Source of the DNA: Aphanomyces cochlioides
Lineage: Eukaryota; Oomycota; Saprolegniomycetes; Saprolegniales; Verrucalvaceae
Direction of reading: 5' to 3'
Length of the DNA: 64,000 nucleotides
NCBI GenBank assembly: GCA_019828595.1
Contig: JAHQRK010000026.1
Span: 372,001 to 436,000 of the forward strand
Both the position numbers and the translations under genes were made by a program. Below, piece by piece: positions 1 to 10,533 of this stretch; the first letter of the stretch is position 1, and the number at the start of each line of letters is the position of its first letter. The notes under the pieces were generated by a model, which was not told the origin of the DNA, searched no databases, and saw only the letters and a list, made by a program, of their open reading frames with translations.

Positions 1-2089
1 CGATCACAAACAGAAGTGGCGACAGTGGATCACCTTGCAACACACCGCGTGAGATGTGAACTGGCTTGGACAAGAAGCCGTTCACCAAGATGCGAGACTT
101 GCGGCCCGAGTACAGTACGCGAACCATGTCAACAAAGGTTTCGGGAAAGCCATAGTGACGGAGGACGCGGAGCAAGTACGCGTGGTCCACGCGATCAAAA
201 GCTTTCTCAAAGTCAAGCAGTGCCACCATCGAGGACGGACTGTGTAGTTTGATGTGGTGCAGCATGTCATCCAGTCGTGCAATATTGGTTTGGATATTGC
301 TTCGACGGATAAAGCCTTGCTGGTCCGGGTGGATGATGTGTCGAATGTGGCGCTGGAGTCGATAAGCCAGAATACTCGTCAGGATTTTCACATCCGTGTT
401 GAGTAGGCTAATGGGCCGATAGTTCTTGGCCTGTGACTTGGGGCCTTTCTTGTGCAGCAACACCAGCGTACTGACAAGTTGCATGGGAGTCAAGCGAGGG
501 TGAGAATGGAGCTGGTGTGTGAATAGCAGCTCCAATACCAACGACCACTTGTGAGGTGCAAGTTTGAGGACTTCGAATGGCAGAGCGTTGGGACCTGGCG
601 CTGAGTTCGAACTGCTGTGTCGAATAGCATGATAGAACTCGTTGGCGCGCAAGGGAGCCGACAGCTCTTTCTGGGCTTGCTCTGGCAGTTGCTTGTGTCG
701 AGTCAATGGGGTCAGAAATGACGACACTTCGTCTCCAGATCGCTGCACGTCGGGAGCTGCAAACAAGTCCTTGTAGTAGTCGACCAGGACGTCAGACATG
801 CCTTGTTGATTGGAGACAACATTTCCATTGACATCCACCAACTCTTTGAAGACTGTCTTCTTCAAGGGGGTAGGGACAGGGGACATGAAGTGGAACTTGG
901 ACGAGCGCTCTGCTTTGTACAAGTGAAGTTGGAACGCCTGGTCTTGACGAAACTGCTTGTCTCGATCTTGCAGCTCGTGAATTTGCTTTTGAAGGTCTCG
1001 CACTCGATCCACCAGCACTGAATCTTGACGCATGTTGGGGACTTGCAAAAGCGAAGCGATCTCGACAGCTAACTTCTTCAACGGCAGACGTTGTTTCTCC
1101 AATCGTTGAGAATGGAATTCTTTGAGTTGGGAGCGGATATCATTGACCAGCATGTCGTAGGCCTTGGAGATATTGTGGAATGTTGGAGACTTGTCCAAAA
1201 ATCGATCCAGACATCCATGAACAATCTCGGCCGCTCGTGGTAGACGAAGTAGCCAAGTTGGAGCTTTCCATGATCCAGAGCCATGGCGCAATGTTTGACG
1301 CTTTGTGATGATACGACAAGCCACGTGGTCAGCCTGTGGAACGTGTGGCATGTGCGTCGCCTTCCAATGACGAAGACCCGCCAAGGTGGACGAACAAAAG
1401 ATGTAGTCAAGTCGGTTGGTGAGTGTGGGACTTGTGAAGGTTCTTGCCACGGGGTTTTGACGGCGAAACAGATCCACCAGAGACAAACTGTGCATCCATT
1501 GTTCCAGTTGAAGGGTGCCGGCCATGGTGGAGGTACTGGGTCTCAACGAATCCAAATCTTTGTTGAGAGTGCAGTTGAAATCTCCTCCAACAATGTGGAG
1601 CGCATGTGGAGGAAAGTCGCGTGGCAATTCTTCGAAGTAACTTGCTCGTTCTTGGAAGGCTGCCGGCGCATAGATATTGTGGAGAACGACTGTCAGTGGA
1701 CCCAGAGTACATCGCACTTGTAGATAACGACCACGAAGCACTGAGTTGTCATGAGGGACTTGAGTGGCGTTCTTCAAAGGAGAGTGAGGATGTATCAACG
1801 TAGCCAGACCTCCAGTGGCTGGCGACGTGGATACTTCAGGGTAAATAGGCTCTTCAAAGAACAAAGAGCCTTCGTGGTTTGTGATGCGTTGCCAATGGAA
1901 CGCAACACGGTCGTGGAGACTTGGCGTGCGGAAACGGGTTTCTTGGATAAAGGAAACGTCGTGAACACTTGATAGTTTGTCGAGGATGTACCGATGACTG
2001 TTGGAGAAGCCATTGGTGTTGAGGGAGATGATTTGTGGGTCCCAGTCCACGAGTTCAGTTGGGACATCGGAGAAGTTGTTGTCACTCAT
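1..2089 (-). CDS. LINE ORF2, N-terminal part: endonuclease and start of reverse transcriptase (copy A)
   Basis: Partial ORF2 of about 696 residues. It covers the endonuclease and the reverse transcriptase up to the LQGDPLSPLL block, and is cut by the window edge. The start ATG at 2089 lies 78 nt downstream of the ORF1 stop, as in other copies. Residue 2 is Ser (ATG AGT) where other copies have Ile. Spacing of all landmarks equals that of intact copies, so I see no indel. It is probably open, but the C-terminal half is not visible. Confidence 0.88.
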   Translation of the reverse strand, partial: MSDNNFSDVPTELVDWDPQIISLNTNGFSNSHRYILDKLSSVHDVSFIQETRFRTPSLHDRVAFHWQRITNHEGSLFFEEPIYPEVSTSPATGGLATLIHPHSPLKNATQVPHDNSVLRGRYLQVRCTLGPLTVVLHNIYAPAAFQERASYFEELPRDFPPHALHIVGGDFNCTLNKDLDSLRPSTSTMAGTLQLEQWMHSLSLVDLFRRQNPVARTFTSPTLTNRLDYIFCSSTLAGLRHWKATHMPHVPQADHVACRIITKRQTLRHGSGSWKAPTWLLRLPRAAEIVHGCLDRFLDKSPTFHNISKAYDMLVNDIRSQLKEFHSQRLEKQRLPLKKLAVEIASLLQVPNMRQDSVLVDRVRDLQKQIHELQDRDKQFRQDQAFQLHLYKAERSSKFHFMSPVPTPLKKTVFKELVDVNGNVVSNQQGMSDVLVDYYKDLFAAPDVQRSGDEVSSFLTPLTRHKQLPEQAQKELSAPLRANEFYHAIRHSSSNSAPGPNALPFEVLKLAPHKWSLVLELLFTHQLHSHPRLTPMQLVSTLVLLHKKGPKSQAKNYRPISLLNTDVKILTSILAYRLQRHIRHIIHPDQQGFIRRSNIQTNIARLDDMLHHIKLHSPSSMVALLDFEKAFDRVDHAYLLRVLRHYGFPETFVDMVRVLYSGRKSRILVNGFLSKPVHISRGVLQGDPLSPLLFVI

Positions 2090-2167
2090 CACGAGTACAG
2101 ATGAAAATGAGTAGAATGGAGGGGTCAGAGGGGAGGTTGAAATGGATTGAAGCAGGGGATAGAAGCC

Positions 2168-5100
2168 TTAGAGTTGATCGTCCTCCAAATCGAGGGGATC
2201 AATTTCGTCGGCGTTCATGGAGTGGTGAGCTTTGCTGCAGAGCTCGTCGATGTGGTAATTGTTGGTGATGCTTTTGAGCATCGAGATGGCCGACAAGACG
2301 GGAGCCGGCAAAGTGAACTTCTCGAGATTGTCGCTGAAGTTTTCGATCAAAGCAAACAGCGACCAGTCCGTCAAGCAGTTGGTGTCAGGCAATCTTGTTG
2401 CTTCTTGGTTCAATAGAACAGTCAGTGCCTCCGAGTTTGTGTAGAGGTCTGGGGCCCGATTTGAGAGGAATAAGTCAATCGTAGCAAGTGCAAAGAGGAT
2501 GCGCTTGATCTCTGGTATGTCCGTGGTCAATTCTTCCAAGATTTCTGACGGGTGAATCTTGTATTGAGCCATGAAGTTGACGTGATGTTTGTAGTTGTGA
2601 GGCTTGCCTTGAGCTTTTAACAAAGCCATCTTGCGCTCAATAGTCTTGGTTGCAACAAGTGACTGAAACAAACTGAGGTCTTCATCTTGTGCGTACATAG
2701 CATGTGCAACGAGCTGAGGGTCATCTCGCAAAATGCGTTGACATTCGGTGATACTGCCTTCGACTTTCTTATCTCGAATGATCTTCTTCGCCAATTCGAG
2801 GTGGGCTGCAGCAGACTTGTTAAGTCGTTGTTTCTTCGCTTTGCCTTTGGTCTTTTTCGGGCGTGGCGCACTTGAATCTTCCAATACAATTCGAGGCACT
2901 GCAACGTCTTCAAACGAGAGTTCCACGTCGTCTTCTTCGAGGATATGAAAACGGTTGGATGTCGGCAGGGGATCCAAACGTGGGGACGAAGGCAAAGTAC
3001 GTTTTGGAGCTGGTCCAGACCGGTAGCCCGTTACCAATTGAAGGTCCAGCGAGTTCTTGGGCTGCTCACTTGGTGGAGCAAGAGCGGGCGATTCGTTGGT
3101 AGACATTTCCACATCTTCTTGTTGTTTGTCTTGTCCATTGTTGTTAGGGGGATCGCTGTCACCAGACATATCGACATCAGAGCCATGAGAAGGAGCTGTT
3201 GGCTGTGGTTGTTCATCTTGACCATCTTCAGATGCCTCAGTTGAGTCGGCCTTGCCTTCCGCATTTGTTCCAGGGTCTTGATCATGATCGTCTCCATCAT
3301 GTTCAGGTTCTTTTTCTCCTGACGGAGGAGATTTTGCCGCTGCCTTGGCCGCTTTTGCCTTCGCTTTTTCAGCCTTGGCCTCTGCACGTCGTGAAACAAT
3401 CGACGGAGGCAATGTCTTGTTCAGAGCAGCGATCTTGTGCTGAAACACGACGACAAAAGGCTGACCCGACGGATCCGTAATGGTGATTTCGCGTAGTGCG
3501 TCGCCGGATTTTGGCACCAGCACTGCAGGAGGCGCAGACGACTTGAAAATGACTCTCAAATGCGGCGACTTGATGTTCTGACCAGCAGTAGGGTTGAATG
3601 CTGCTATCACTGACTTGGTCAATGCAGCCATTTTCTTGACAATTGCCTTGGCCATCGAAGGGTGACTGACCTTGTTGAACGTAACGTAGTAGTTGTTGCC
3701 ATAACGCGAGTATTTGGGAACCAGGAAGTCTTTGCCACCAAGTCGAAACGTTGTGCCTCCCATTTCCACGCACGTAGACAAGTTGTAACTTGAGATCACA
3801 ATGGTCTGTGGGTTCTTCTTGTGGATCAAAATGTTCGGAAATTTGGAGCCCCATAACGAACCAGGATTTTCCTTGACAAATTGATCGCAGATGACTTTTT
3901 CGGACCAGTCCTTGTAGCCTTCGCCCAACTTGACTGTGAGCTCGTACACTTGGGACTGGGGGGTGAGCAAAATGTTTTCAATGAAGGCGTCCATGTCACC
4001 AGAGTCTTTGTAGAATGCGTCCGCCATGGCCTCGCATCGCGCAATATCGTCATCGGCAATAGCATGAGCACCAGTGTTGCGATGTTTCGCGCCTTTGGGG
4101 GCATTGCCTTGCTTGGAATCTTTCTTGGACGAAGCTGAATCCTTGCCGGGAGCCTTTTGCGTCCATGGATTGGCCTTTTCAGCGTTTTGTTGCTCTTGAT
4201 CGCCTTGTATTTTGTCTGCCGCGGTAGGAGGATCAACAGCGCCATTTCCTTGAGCAACGGATTTGTCGACAATGTCTTGATTTGACTGGTCATTGTCATT
4301 GTTTGTCGATTGTTCCTCTTGAATAACTTCTCCAGGAGTATCACACGACTTCGCTTGGCCGTTAATGTCGCCTGACCCATCAACCTCAGAGTGAATTTGA
4401 GTATTTCCCTCGTCGGTTAAGGCCTCGGTTTCAGTAGAATCCTTCCCCTCGGCGTCTCCAGAGACCATATCACGTCCTCTTGAGATTTTTCTTCTTCCTC
4501 TCCCGTTCTAGGAGGCTCAGCACAGGGGGCGACGCGGTTGGTGGCTGCTGGCTCAGTCCCATTGGTCACGAGAAAGGCCGGGGCCAGACCCCCAGTGACA
4601 GGGGTAGAAGGGGAATCCATGCCATCCCCGCAGCACGGTGACTGGGGTACACCATTGCTCCGGCGAGAACCCAAATCGGGATACCGCCCCCGCCCCTCCG
4701 AAGAGGCCCCTGGGGGGAAGTAGACAGAACCGCAGGGTGTGCCTATAGGGGGGGCCCTCGTAGCCTCTAGGGCTGGCATGGACCCCGTTTTCTCGCCGCC
4801 TTCACTGGGGATCGACTCCAATTGGAGTCCAGGGAAGCAGCCACCACAGGCACAAGGCCCCAGTGGTTCGCCCTCCTGAGTGAGGGCTTCGCTAGACAAG
4901 TTAACGACAGTGGTCTGGGGGTCAACCACTGACCCACTGAGGTTGACCCCCCCTGGAACTCCGGCGAGTGGAGCACCAGGTGAAGCGCTGGGGGAGCGAG
5001 ACGCAAATTGGTCTCCAGAGACGCTGTTGGGGTCGAACTCGACCTCCGCTTCGGCCCTAGGGTTAGGTGTAGAGACATTACTCACACCACTTCCGCCATC

Positions 5101-5205
5101 CTGATTGGACGACGAAAGTGGGTGAGGTGATACAATACCTGGAATGATGGTGACTCCGTGAGTGTTGGTCTCACGGAGCTCGGAACAGCTGTTGGCGTTG
5201 GACAT
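2168..5205 (-). pseudogene. LINE ORF1, frameshifted (copy A)
   Basis: Full-length ORF1 from ATG (5205) to TAA (2168), with one missing C near 4470. Other copies read ATATCCACG and this one reads ATATCACG. The frame therefore breaks after about 245 codons, leaving an N-terminal frame and a long C-terminal frame. The length is 3,038 nt, one less than the 3,039 nt of the intact ORF1 at 56411-59449. Domain content is described under that copy. Confidence 0.88.
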
Positions 5206-5266
5206 TTTGAGCGCGGCGGCACTTGATAACTTCTTGACTTGAGGGGTACGAGGCAAATTCGGAAGT

Positions 5267-6254
5267 CCGTGCTGCGGGGATGGCATGGATTCCCCTTCTA
5301 CCCCTGTCACTGGGGGTCTGGCCCCGGCCTTTCTCGTGACCAATGGGACTGAGCCAGCAGCCACCAACCGCGTCGCCCCCTGTGCTGAGCCTCCTAGAAC
5401 GGGAGAGGAAGAAGAAAAATCTCAAGAGGACGTGGATATGGTCTCTGGAGACGCCGAGGGGAAGGATTCTACTGAAACCGAGGCCTTAACCGACGAGGGA
5501 AATACTCAAATTCACTCTGAGGTTGATGGGTCAGGCGACATTAACGGCCAAGCGAAGCCGTGTGATACTCCTGGAGAAGTTATTCAAGAGGAACAATCGA
5601 CAAACAATGACAATGACCAGTCAAATCAAGACATTGTCGACAAATCCGTTGCTCAAGGAAATGGCGCTGTTGATCCTCCTACCGCGGCAGACAAAATACA
5701 AGGCGATCAAGAGCAACAAAACGCTGAAAAGGCCAATCCATGGACGCAAAAGACTCCCGGCAAGGATTCAGCTTCGTCCAAGAAAGATGCCAAGCAAGGC
5801 AATGCCCCCAAAGGCGCGAAACATCGCAACACTGGTGCTCATGCTATTGCCGATGACGATATTGCGCGATGCGAGGCCATGGCGGACGCATTCTACAAAG
5901 ACTCTGGTGACATGGACGCCTTCATTGAAAACATTTTGCTCACCCCCCAGTCCCAAGTGTACGAGCTCACAGTCAAGTTGGGCGAAGGCTACAAGGACTG
6001 GTCCGAAAAAGTCATCTGCGATCAATTTGTCAAGGAAAATCCTGGTTCGTTATGGGGCTCCAAATTTCCGAACATTTTGATCCACAAGAAGAACCCACAG
6101 ACCATTGTGATCTCAAGTTACAACTTGTCTACGTGCGTGGAAATGGGAGGCACAACGTTTCGACTTGGTGGCAAAGACTTCCTGGTTCCCAAGTACTCGC
6201 GTTATGGCAACAACTACTACGTTACGTTCAACAAGGTCAGTCACCCTTCGATGG
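5267..6254 (+). pseudogene. LINE copy H, ORF1 fragment (residues about 191-519)
   Basis: Plus-strand ORF1 piece trapped between the 5' end of A and the 3' end of P. It covers the end of the Gly/Pro/Ser-rich region, the acidic linker and most of the globular region up to SHPSM. The frame is open but has no start, and it runs only three bases into P before TAA. The rest of H ORF1 resumes at 36857. Positions 6242-6254 repeat at 36857-36869, which is P's TSD. This piece is nearly identical to the reverse complement of 3652-4638. Confidence 0.9.
6242..6254. repeat. TSD of copy P, 3' side
   Basis: CACCCTTCGATGG is repeated exactly at 36857-36869, on the far side of a 30.6-kb compound insertion. 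In P's orientation it reads CCATCGAAGGGTG, starting with CCA against P's 3' end. Two more bases could be shared, because P's own 5' end begins AC. Confidence 0.92.
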
Positions 6255-6399
6255 TTAAATGAGTTGTATTAACCTTATTTTTGAGCAAAGGCCCTAATGA
6301 CTTACTAATTTGCCTCGTACTGTATAAATAGAACTTGGAAAACAGAATATGGCAAAGTGGTCATTGAACAGGAGATGAAGTGGTGAGCCGTCAGCTCAC
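6255..6399 (-). other. 3' UTR of copy P
   Basis: 145 nt from the ORF2 stop to the terminal TTTAA, with no poly(A) or A-rich tail. It contains a hairpin at the stop codon (core stem GTGAGC/GCTCAC). At 6307-6320 the plus strand carries AATTTGCCTCGTAC, the same 14-mer found in sense at the element 5' end, so the two RNA ends are complementary. An antisense-oriented TATAAATA lies just beside it. Confidence 0.85.
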
Positions 6400-9300
6400 T
6401 CATGAAACGACGCTGTCAGGAATGGCGTGTTGACGTAACCAGGGGTCCGAAGATAGATGCTTGAGCACATTGAATACCTTGGTGTATCCCTTCTTGAGAG
6501 GGAGATCAACCAGGAGCTGTTGTAGATGTAGCTTGATCAAAGAGGCAGCATGAATGGCAACTTCCATCGGACTCTTCGCTGTGAGGTCGGGTCGAAAGGT
6601 GCGATCGGCACGTTGGAGCCATATTTGATAATACACGCAGGCTCGGACAATCGGCCAGATCTTCAGATAGCCACGGATGTAGTATCCATCGGACGGCTTG
6701 GGCGTCTCGTAGAACATTTCCAGACACGTTGACGGAAAGGAACACTCGAGCAGTCGCTGGATTGTCTTGAAGGAATACCAAACAGATTGACCATATCCAC
6801 AAGAGAACAGGAAATGCTCGTACGTCTCATTGACACGACAGAAGACACACGTCGGCTTGGGGTCTTGGTACTGAAACAGATATTGCATGGCGTTGGCGCG
6901 GAGAAGGGTCTTGAAAATGAACTCTCCATATCGAGGGAGAATGTGGTCGGGTTGGAGGAAGGCGGCAAGTTGGGTAAGGCGCTTGGGGTCTTCGTAAAAG
7001 TTGGATGGCAGGTTGAGATGCTTGGTAGGAAGAATGGACGAGCTGACAGCTGGAGAAGCTCTGATCTTAGCCGATTTCGAAGTCGCAAGCGCCAACAAGA
7101 TCGGACTCGAGTCAGGGTGTATCATCCAGTGCCATTCCATCCATTCAGAGCTTGGCGTCGGCAAGTGGAACACGGGAGCATCCTCTTCAGAAACAATCTC
7201 AAACAATCGTGATAACTTGGTCACCAAGATTGAGATCCATTGTTTCGTTGGAGGGACAAAATTGGCTTGGCGGCAGGCACGGTTGATTTTGTCGAACAAG
7301 ATCGAAGCTGGCCAAACTCGCTGACACGGAGTCAACAAATGCGACAACTTCGTGATGTGAAGCGAAGCCAATACATTGGCTTGGTCTTGCGTCGATGTAG
7401 AGCACTGATCGTATAGGTCTTCGAGTCCAGGCAGATACGAGTTGTGCCAAAGGGGAACATCCAAAGATGAGATGTGATTTGGACAGCCGTACGGAGTCCA
7501 GCGGGATTCAAACCAGCTACTCAATAAGGCTTTCCACATTGGAGTGATATTGGGATTCTTGTACAGTTGTCTGATGAATGCAGAAGAGCCATTTGCCAAG
7601 AGGAGATCTCGGGGGGAACCCCATGGATGAAAAGCCTTCTCGAGGAGAGTATAGCCCGGCGTAATCCAGGCAGACATGGCAGACTTGCGGGGTGGGGTGG
7701 TGATGGCTTGAATGCATCTGATCATGACAGAGCGGTTGTGTTGTTGCCATAAAGCAAGTGCATGGTGCAGGCCTAAGCCACCGGACTTCTTCGGCATGAA
7801 TAGGATCTCCTTTTTGATCAAACGGAGGCCATGGACAGAGGAGGATGGGTTGATTTCTTCACCATGCATAAATTGAAGCATGGCCTTGTCGATCTTTTTG
7901 GCCAGGTCTTTGTCGGCAGGGACAAAAGCCAGTTGGTACCATAACACAGGCAGACATATGCTGTGCAGGATAGTGACTTTTCCGGCCATGGTTCGAGCCT
8001 TGTAGAGCCACAAAGACAAGCGAGCCACAAACTTCTCATACACGTAATTGAAACGTGCCAATGGAGAAAGATTGGGCGCAACCAAGATACCAAGAGCCTT
8101 CACGGGACTGTCGGAAGTAACTTGTAGTGAGGCAAGGTTCCCATTCAACTGGCTGTAGGTCAGAATTTGGGTCTTGTCTACGTTGAGTCGGAAACCAGAC
8201 TTGTCGCAAAAGGTTTGAACCAATGCAAGCTGCCGGTGGAGGCACGTCTCATTTGCCGCATAGAGTTGCGAGTCGTCGGCAAAGTAACTCCCAGTGTGGT
8301 AGCGATCCCCACACTTGATGCCATAGTTGGAGTGTTGCCGTAGGAGTTGGCACATCGGTTCCAAAGCGATCACAAACAGAAGTGGCGACAGTGGATCACC
8401 TTGCAACACACCGCGTGAGATGTGAACTGGCTTGGACAAGAAGCCGTTCACCAAGATGCGAGACTTGCGGCCCGAGTACAGTACGCGAACCATGTCAACA
8501 AAGGTTTCGGGAAAGCCATAGTGACGGAGGACGCGGAGCAAGTACGCGTGGTCCACGCGATCAAAAGCTTTCTCAAAGTCAAGCAGTGCCACCATCGAGG
8601 ACGGACTGTGTAGTTTGATGTGGTGCAGCATGTCATCCAGTCGTGCAATATTGGTTTGGATATTGCTTCGACGGATAAAGCCTTGCTGGTCCGGGTGGAT
8701 GATGTGTCGAATGTGGCGCTGGAGTCGATAAGCCAGAATACTCGTCAGGATTTTCACATCCGTGTTGAGTAGGCTAATGGGCCGATAGTTCTTGGCTTGT
8801 GACTTGGGGCCTTTCTTGTGCAGCAACACCAGCGTACTGACAAGTTGCATGGGAGTCAAGCGAGGGTGAGAATGGAGCTGGTGTGTGAATAGCAGCTCCA
8901 ATACCAACGACCACTTGTGAGGTGCAAGTTTGAGGACTTCGAATGGCAGAGCGTTGGGACCTGGCGCTGAGTTCGAACTGCTGTGTCGAATAGCATGATA
9001 GAACTCGTTGGCGCGCAAGGGAGCCGACAGCTCTTTCTGGGCTTGCTCTGGCAGTTGCTTGTGTCGAGTCAATGGGGTCAGAAATGACGACACTTCGTCT
9101 CCAGATCGCTGCACCTCGGGAGCTGCAAACAAGTCCTTGTAGTAGTCGACCAGGACGTCAGACATGCCTTGTTGATTGGAGACAACATTTCCATTGACAT
9201 CCACCAACTCTTTGAAGACTGTCTTCTTCAAGGGGGTAGGGACAGGGGACATGAAGTGGAACTTGGACGAGCGCTCTGCTTTGTACAAGTGAAGTTGGAA

Positions 9301-10455
9301 CGCCTGGTCTTGACGAAACTGCTTGTCTCGATCTTGCAGCTCGTGAATTTGCTTTTGAAGGTCTCGCACTCGATCCACCAGCACTGCATCTTGACGCATG
9401 TTGGGGACTTGCAAAAGCGAAGCGATCTCGACAGCTAACTTCTTCAACGGCAGACGTTGTTTCTCCAATCGTTGAGAATGGAATTCTTTGAGTTGGGAGC
9501 GGATATCATTGACCAGCATGTCGTAGGCCTTGGAGATATTGTGGAATGATGGAGACTTGTCCAAAAATCGATCCAGACATCCATGAACAATCTCGGCCGC
9601 TCGTGGTAGACGAAGTAGCCAAGTTGGAGCTTTCCATGATCCAGAGCCATGGCGCAATGTTTGACGCTTTGTGATGATACGACAAGCCACGTGGTCAGCC
9701 TGTGGAACGTGTGGCATGTGCGTCGCCTTCCAATGACGAAGACCCGCCAAGGTGGACGAACAAAAGATGTAGTCAAGTCGGTTGGTGAGTGTGGGACTTG
9801 TGAAGGTTCTTGCCACGGGGTTTTGACGGCGAAACAGATCCACCAGAGACAAACTGTGCATCCATTGTTCCAGTTGAAGGGTGCCGGCCATGGTGGAGGT
9901 ACTGGGTCTCAACGAATCCAAATCTTTGTTGAGAGTGCAGTTGAAATCTCCTCCAACAATGTGGAGCGCATGTGGAGGAAAGTCGCGTGGCAATTCTTCG
10001 AAGTAACTTGCTCGTGCTTGGAAGGCTGCCGGCGCATAGATATTGTGGAGAACGACTGTCAGTGGACCCAGAGTACATCGCACTTGTAGATAACGACCAC
10101 GAAGCACTGGGTTGTCATGAGGGACTTGAGTGGCGTTCTTCAAAGGAGAGTGAGGATGTATCAACGTAGCCAGACCTCCAGTGGCTGGCGACGTGGATAC
10201 TTCAGGGTAAATAGGCTCTTCAAAGAACAAAGAGCCTTCGTGGTTTGTGATGCGTTGCCAATGGAACGCAACACGGTCGTGGAGACTTGGCGTGCGGAAA
10301 CGGGTTTCTTGGATAAAGGAAACGTCGTGAACACTTGATAGTTTGTCGAGGATGTACCGATGACTGTTGGAGAAGCCATTGGTGTTGAGGGAGATGATTT
10401 GTGGGTCCCAGTCCACGAGTTCAGTTGGGACATCGGAGAAGTTGTTGTCAATCAT
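6400..10455 (-). CDS. LINE ORF2 endonuclease/reverse transcriptase (copy P, intact)
   Basis: Intact 1,351-aa ORF2. All endonuclease and RT signature residues described for 52277-56332 are present, and the C-terminal C-x2-C-x7-H-x4-C motif is intact. The ATG at 10455 is chosen over an in-frame GTG one codon upstream. The protein would nick target DNA and prime reverse transcription of the element RNA. The upstream ORF1 of this copy is interrupted, so its transcript cannot supply both proteins in cis. Confidence 0.93.
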   Translation of the reverse strand: MIDNNFSDVPTELVDWDPQIISLNTNGFSNSHRYILDKLSSVHDVSFIQETRFRTPSLHDRVAFHWQRITNHEGSLFFEEPIYPEVSTSPATGGLATLIHPHSPLKNATQVPHDNPVLRGRYLQVRCTLGPLTVVLHNIYAPAAFQARASYFEELPRDFPPHALHIVGGDFNCTLNKDLDSLRPSTSTMAGTLQLEQWMHSLSLVDLFRRQNPVARTFTSPTLTNRLDYIFCSSTLAGLRHWKATHMPHVPQADHVACRIITKRQTLRHGSGSWKAPTWLLRLPRAAEIVHGCLDRFLDKSPSFHNISKAYDMLVNDIRSQLKEFHSQRLEKQRLPLKKLAVEIASLLQVPNMRQDAVLVDRVRDLQKQIHELQDRDKQFRQDQAFQLHLYKAERSSKFHFMSPVPTPLKKTVFKELVDVNGNVVSNQQGMSDVLVDYYKDLFAAPEVQRSGDEVSSFLTPLTRHKQLPEQAQKELSAPLRANEFYHAIRHSSSNSAPGPNALPFEVLKLAPHKWSLVLELLFTHQLHSHPRLTPMQLVSTLVLLHKKGPKSQAKNYRPISLLNTDVKILTSILAYRLQRHIRHIIHPDQQGFIRRSNIQTNIARLDDMLHHIKLHSPSSMVALLDFEKAFDRVDHAYLLRVLRHYGFPETFVDMVRVLYSGRKSRILVNGFLSKPVHISRGVLQGDPLSPLLFVIALEPMCQLLRQHSNYGIKCGDRYHTGSYFADDSQLYAANETCLHRQLALVQTFCDKSGFRLNVDKTQILTYSQLNGNLASLQVTSDSPVKALGILVAPNLSPLARFNYVYEKFVARLSLWLYKARTMAGKVTILHSICLPVLWYQLAFVPADKDLAKKIDKAMLQFMHGEEINPSSSVHGLRLIKKEILFMPKKSGGLGLHHALALWQQHNRSVMIRCIQAITTPPRKSAMSAWITPGYTLLEKAFHPWGSPRDLLLANGSSAFIRQLYKNPNITPMWKALLSSWFESRWTPYGCPNHISSLDVPLWHNSYLPGLEDLYDQCSTSTQDQANVLASLHITKLSHLLTPCQRVWPASILFDKINRACRQANFVPPTKQWISILVTKLSRLFEIVSEEDAPVFHLPTPSSEWMEWHWMIHPDSSPILLALATSKSAKIRASPAVSSSILPTKHLNLPSNFYEDPKRLTQLAAFLQPDHILPRYGEFIFKTLLRANAMQYLFQYQDPKPTCVFCRVNETYEHFLFSCGYGQSVWYSFKTIQRLLECSFPSTCLEMFYETPKPSDGYYIRGYLKIWPIVRACVYYQIWLQRADRTFRPDLTAKSPMEVAIHAASLIKLHLQQLLVDLPLKKGYTKVFNVLKHLSSDPWLRQHAIPDSVVS

Positions 10456-10533
10456 CACGAGTACAGATGAAAATGAGTAGAATGGAGGGGTCAGAGGGGA
10501 GGTTGAAATGGATTGAAGCAGGGGATAGAAGCC

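Larger units (their letters stand above)
1..5266 (-). mobile_element. LINE copy A, 5' portion (runs off the left edge)
   Basis: The 5' terminus (sense ACTTCCGAATTTGCC) is at 5266. It is followed by a 61-nt 5' UTR, ORF1, a 78-nt spacer and the first part of ORF2. The 3' half lies outside the window. On the other side of the 5' end is a plus-strand copy (H) starting inside ORF1, so A appears inserted antisense into H. The adjacent flank in A's sense, CCATCCCCGCAGCACGG, begins with CCA as at the other junctions and should recur beyond A's unseen 3' end. Confidence 0.9.

Noticed and set aside
3826..4383. 185-codon alternative-frame ORF inside ORF1 (also at 5523, 17954, 26682 and others)
   Set aside because: Shadow of the Lys/Gln-rich coding segment in another frame. 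It has a skewed composition and no independent evidence of coding.
5052..5070. Telomere-like CCCTAGGGTTAGG
   Set aside because: Single occurrence per element copy inside ORF1, no tandem array. It is just coding sequence.
6255..6399. tRNA-like or SINE-like structure in the 3' UTR
   Set aside because: I could not find A/B boxes or a cloverleaf. Only the stop-codon hairpin and a short terminal inverted repeat are supported.
6787..7212. Antisense open frames of 140-220 codons opposite the ORF2 C-terminus, repeated in each copy
   Set aside because: They recur only because the ORF2 copies are near identical. They lie antisense to a well-supported coding frame, vary in length with single substitutions and show no recognisable domain.
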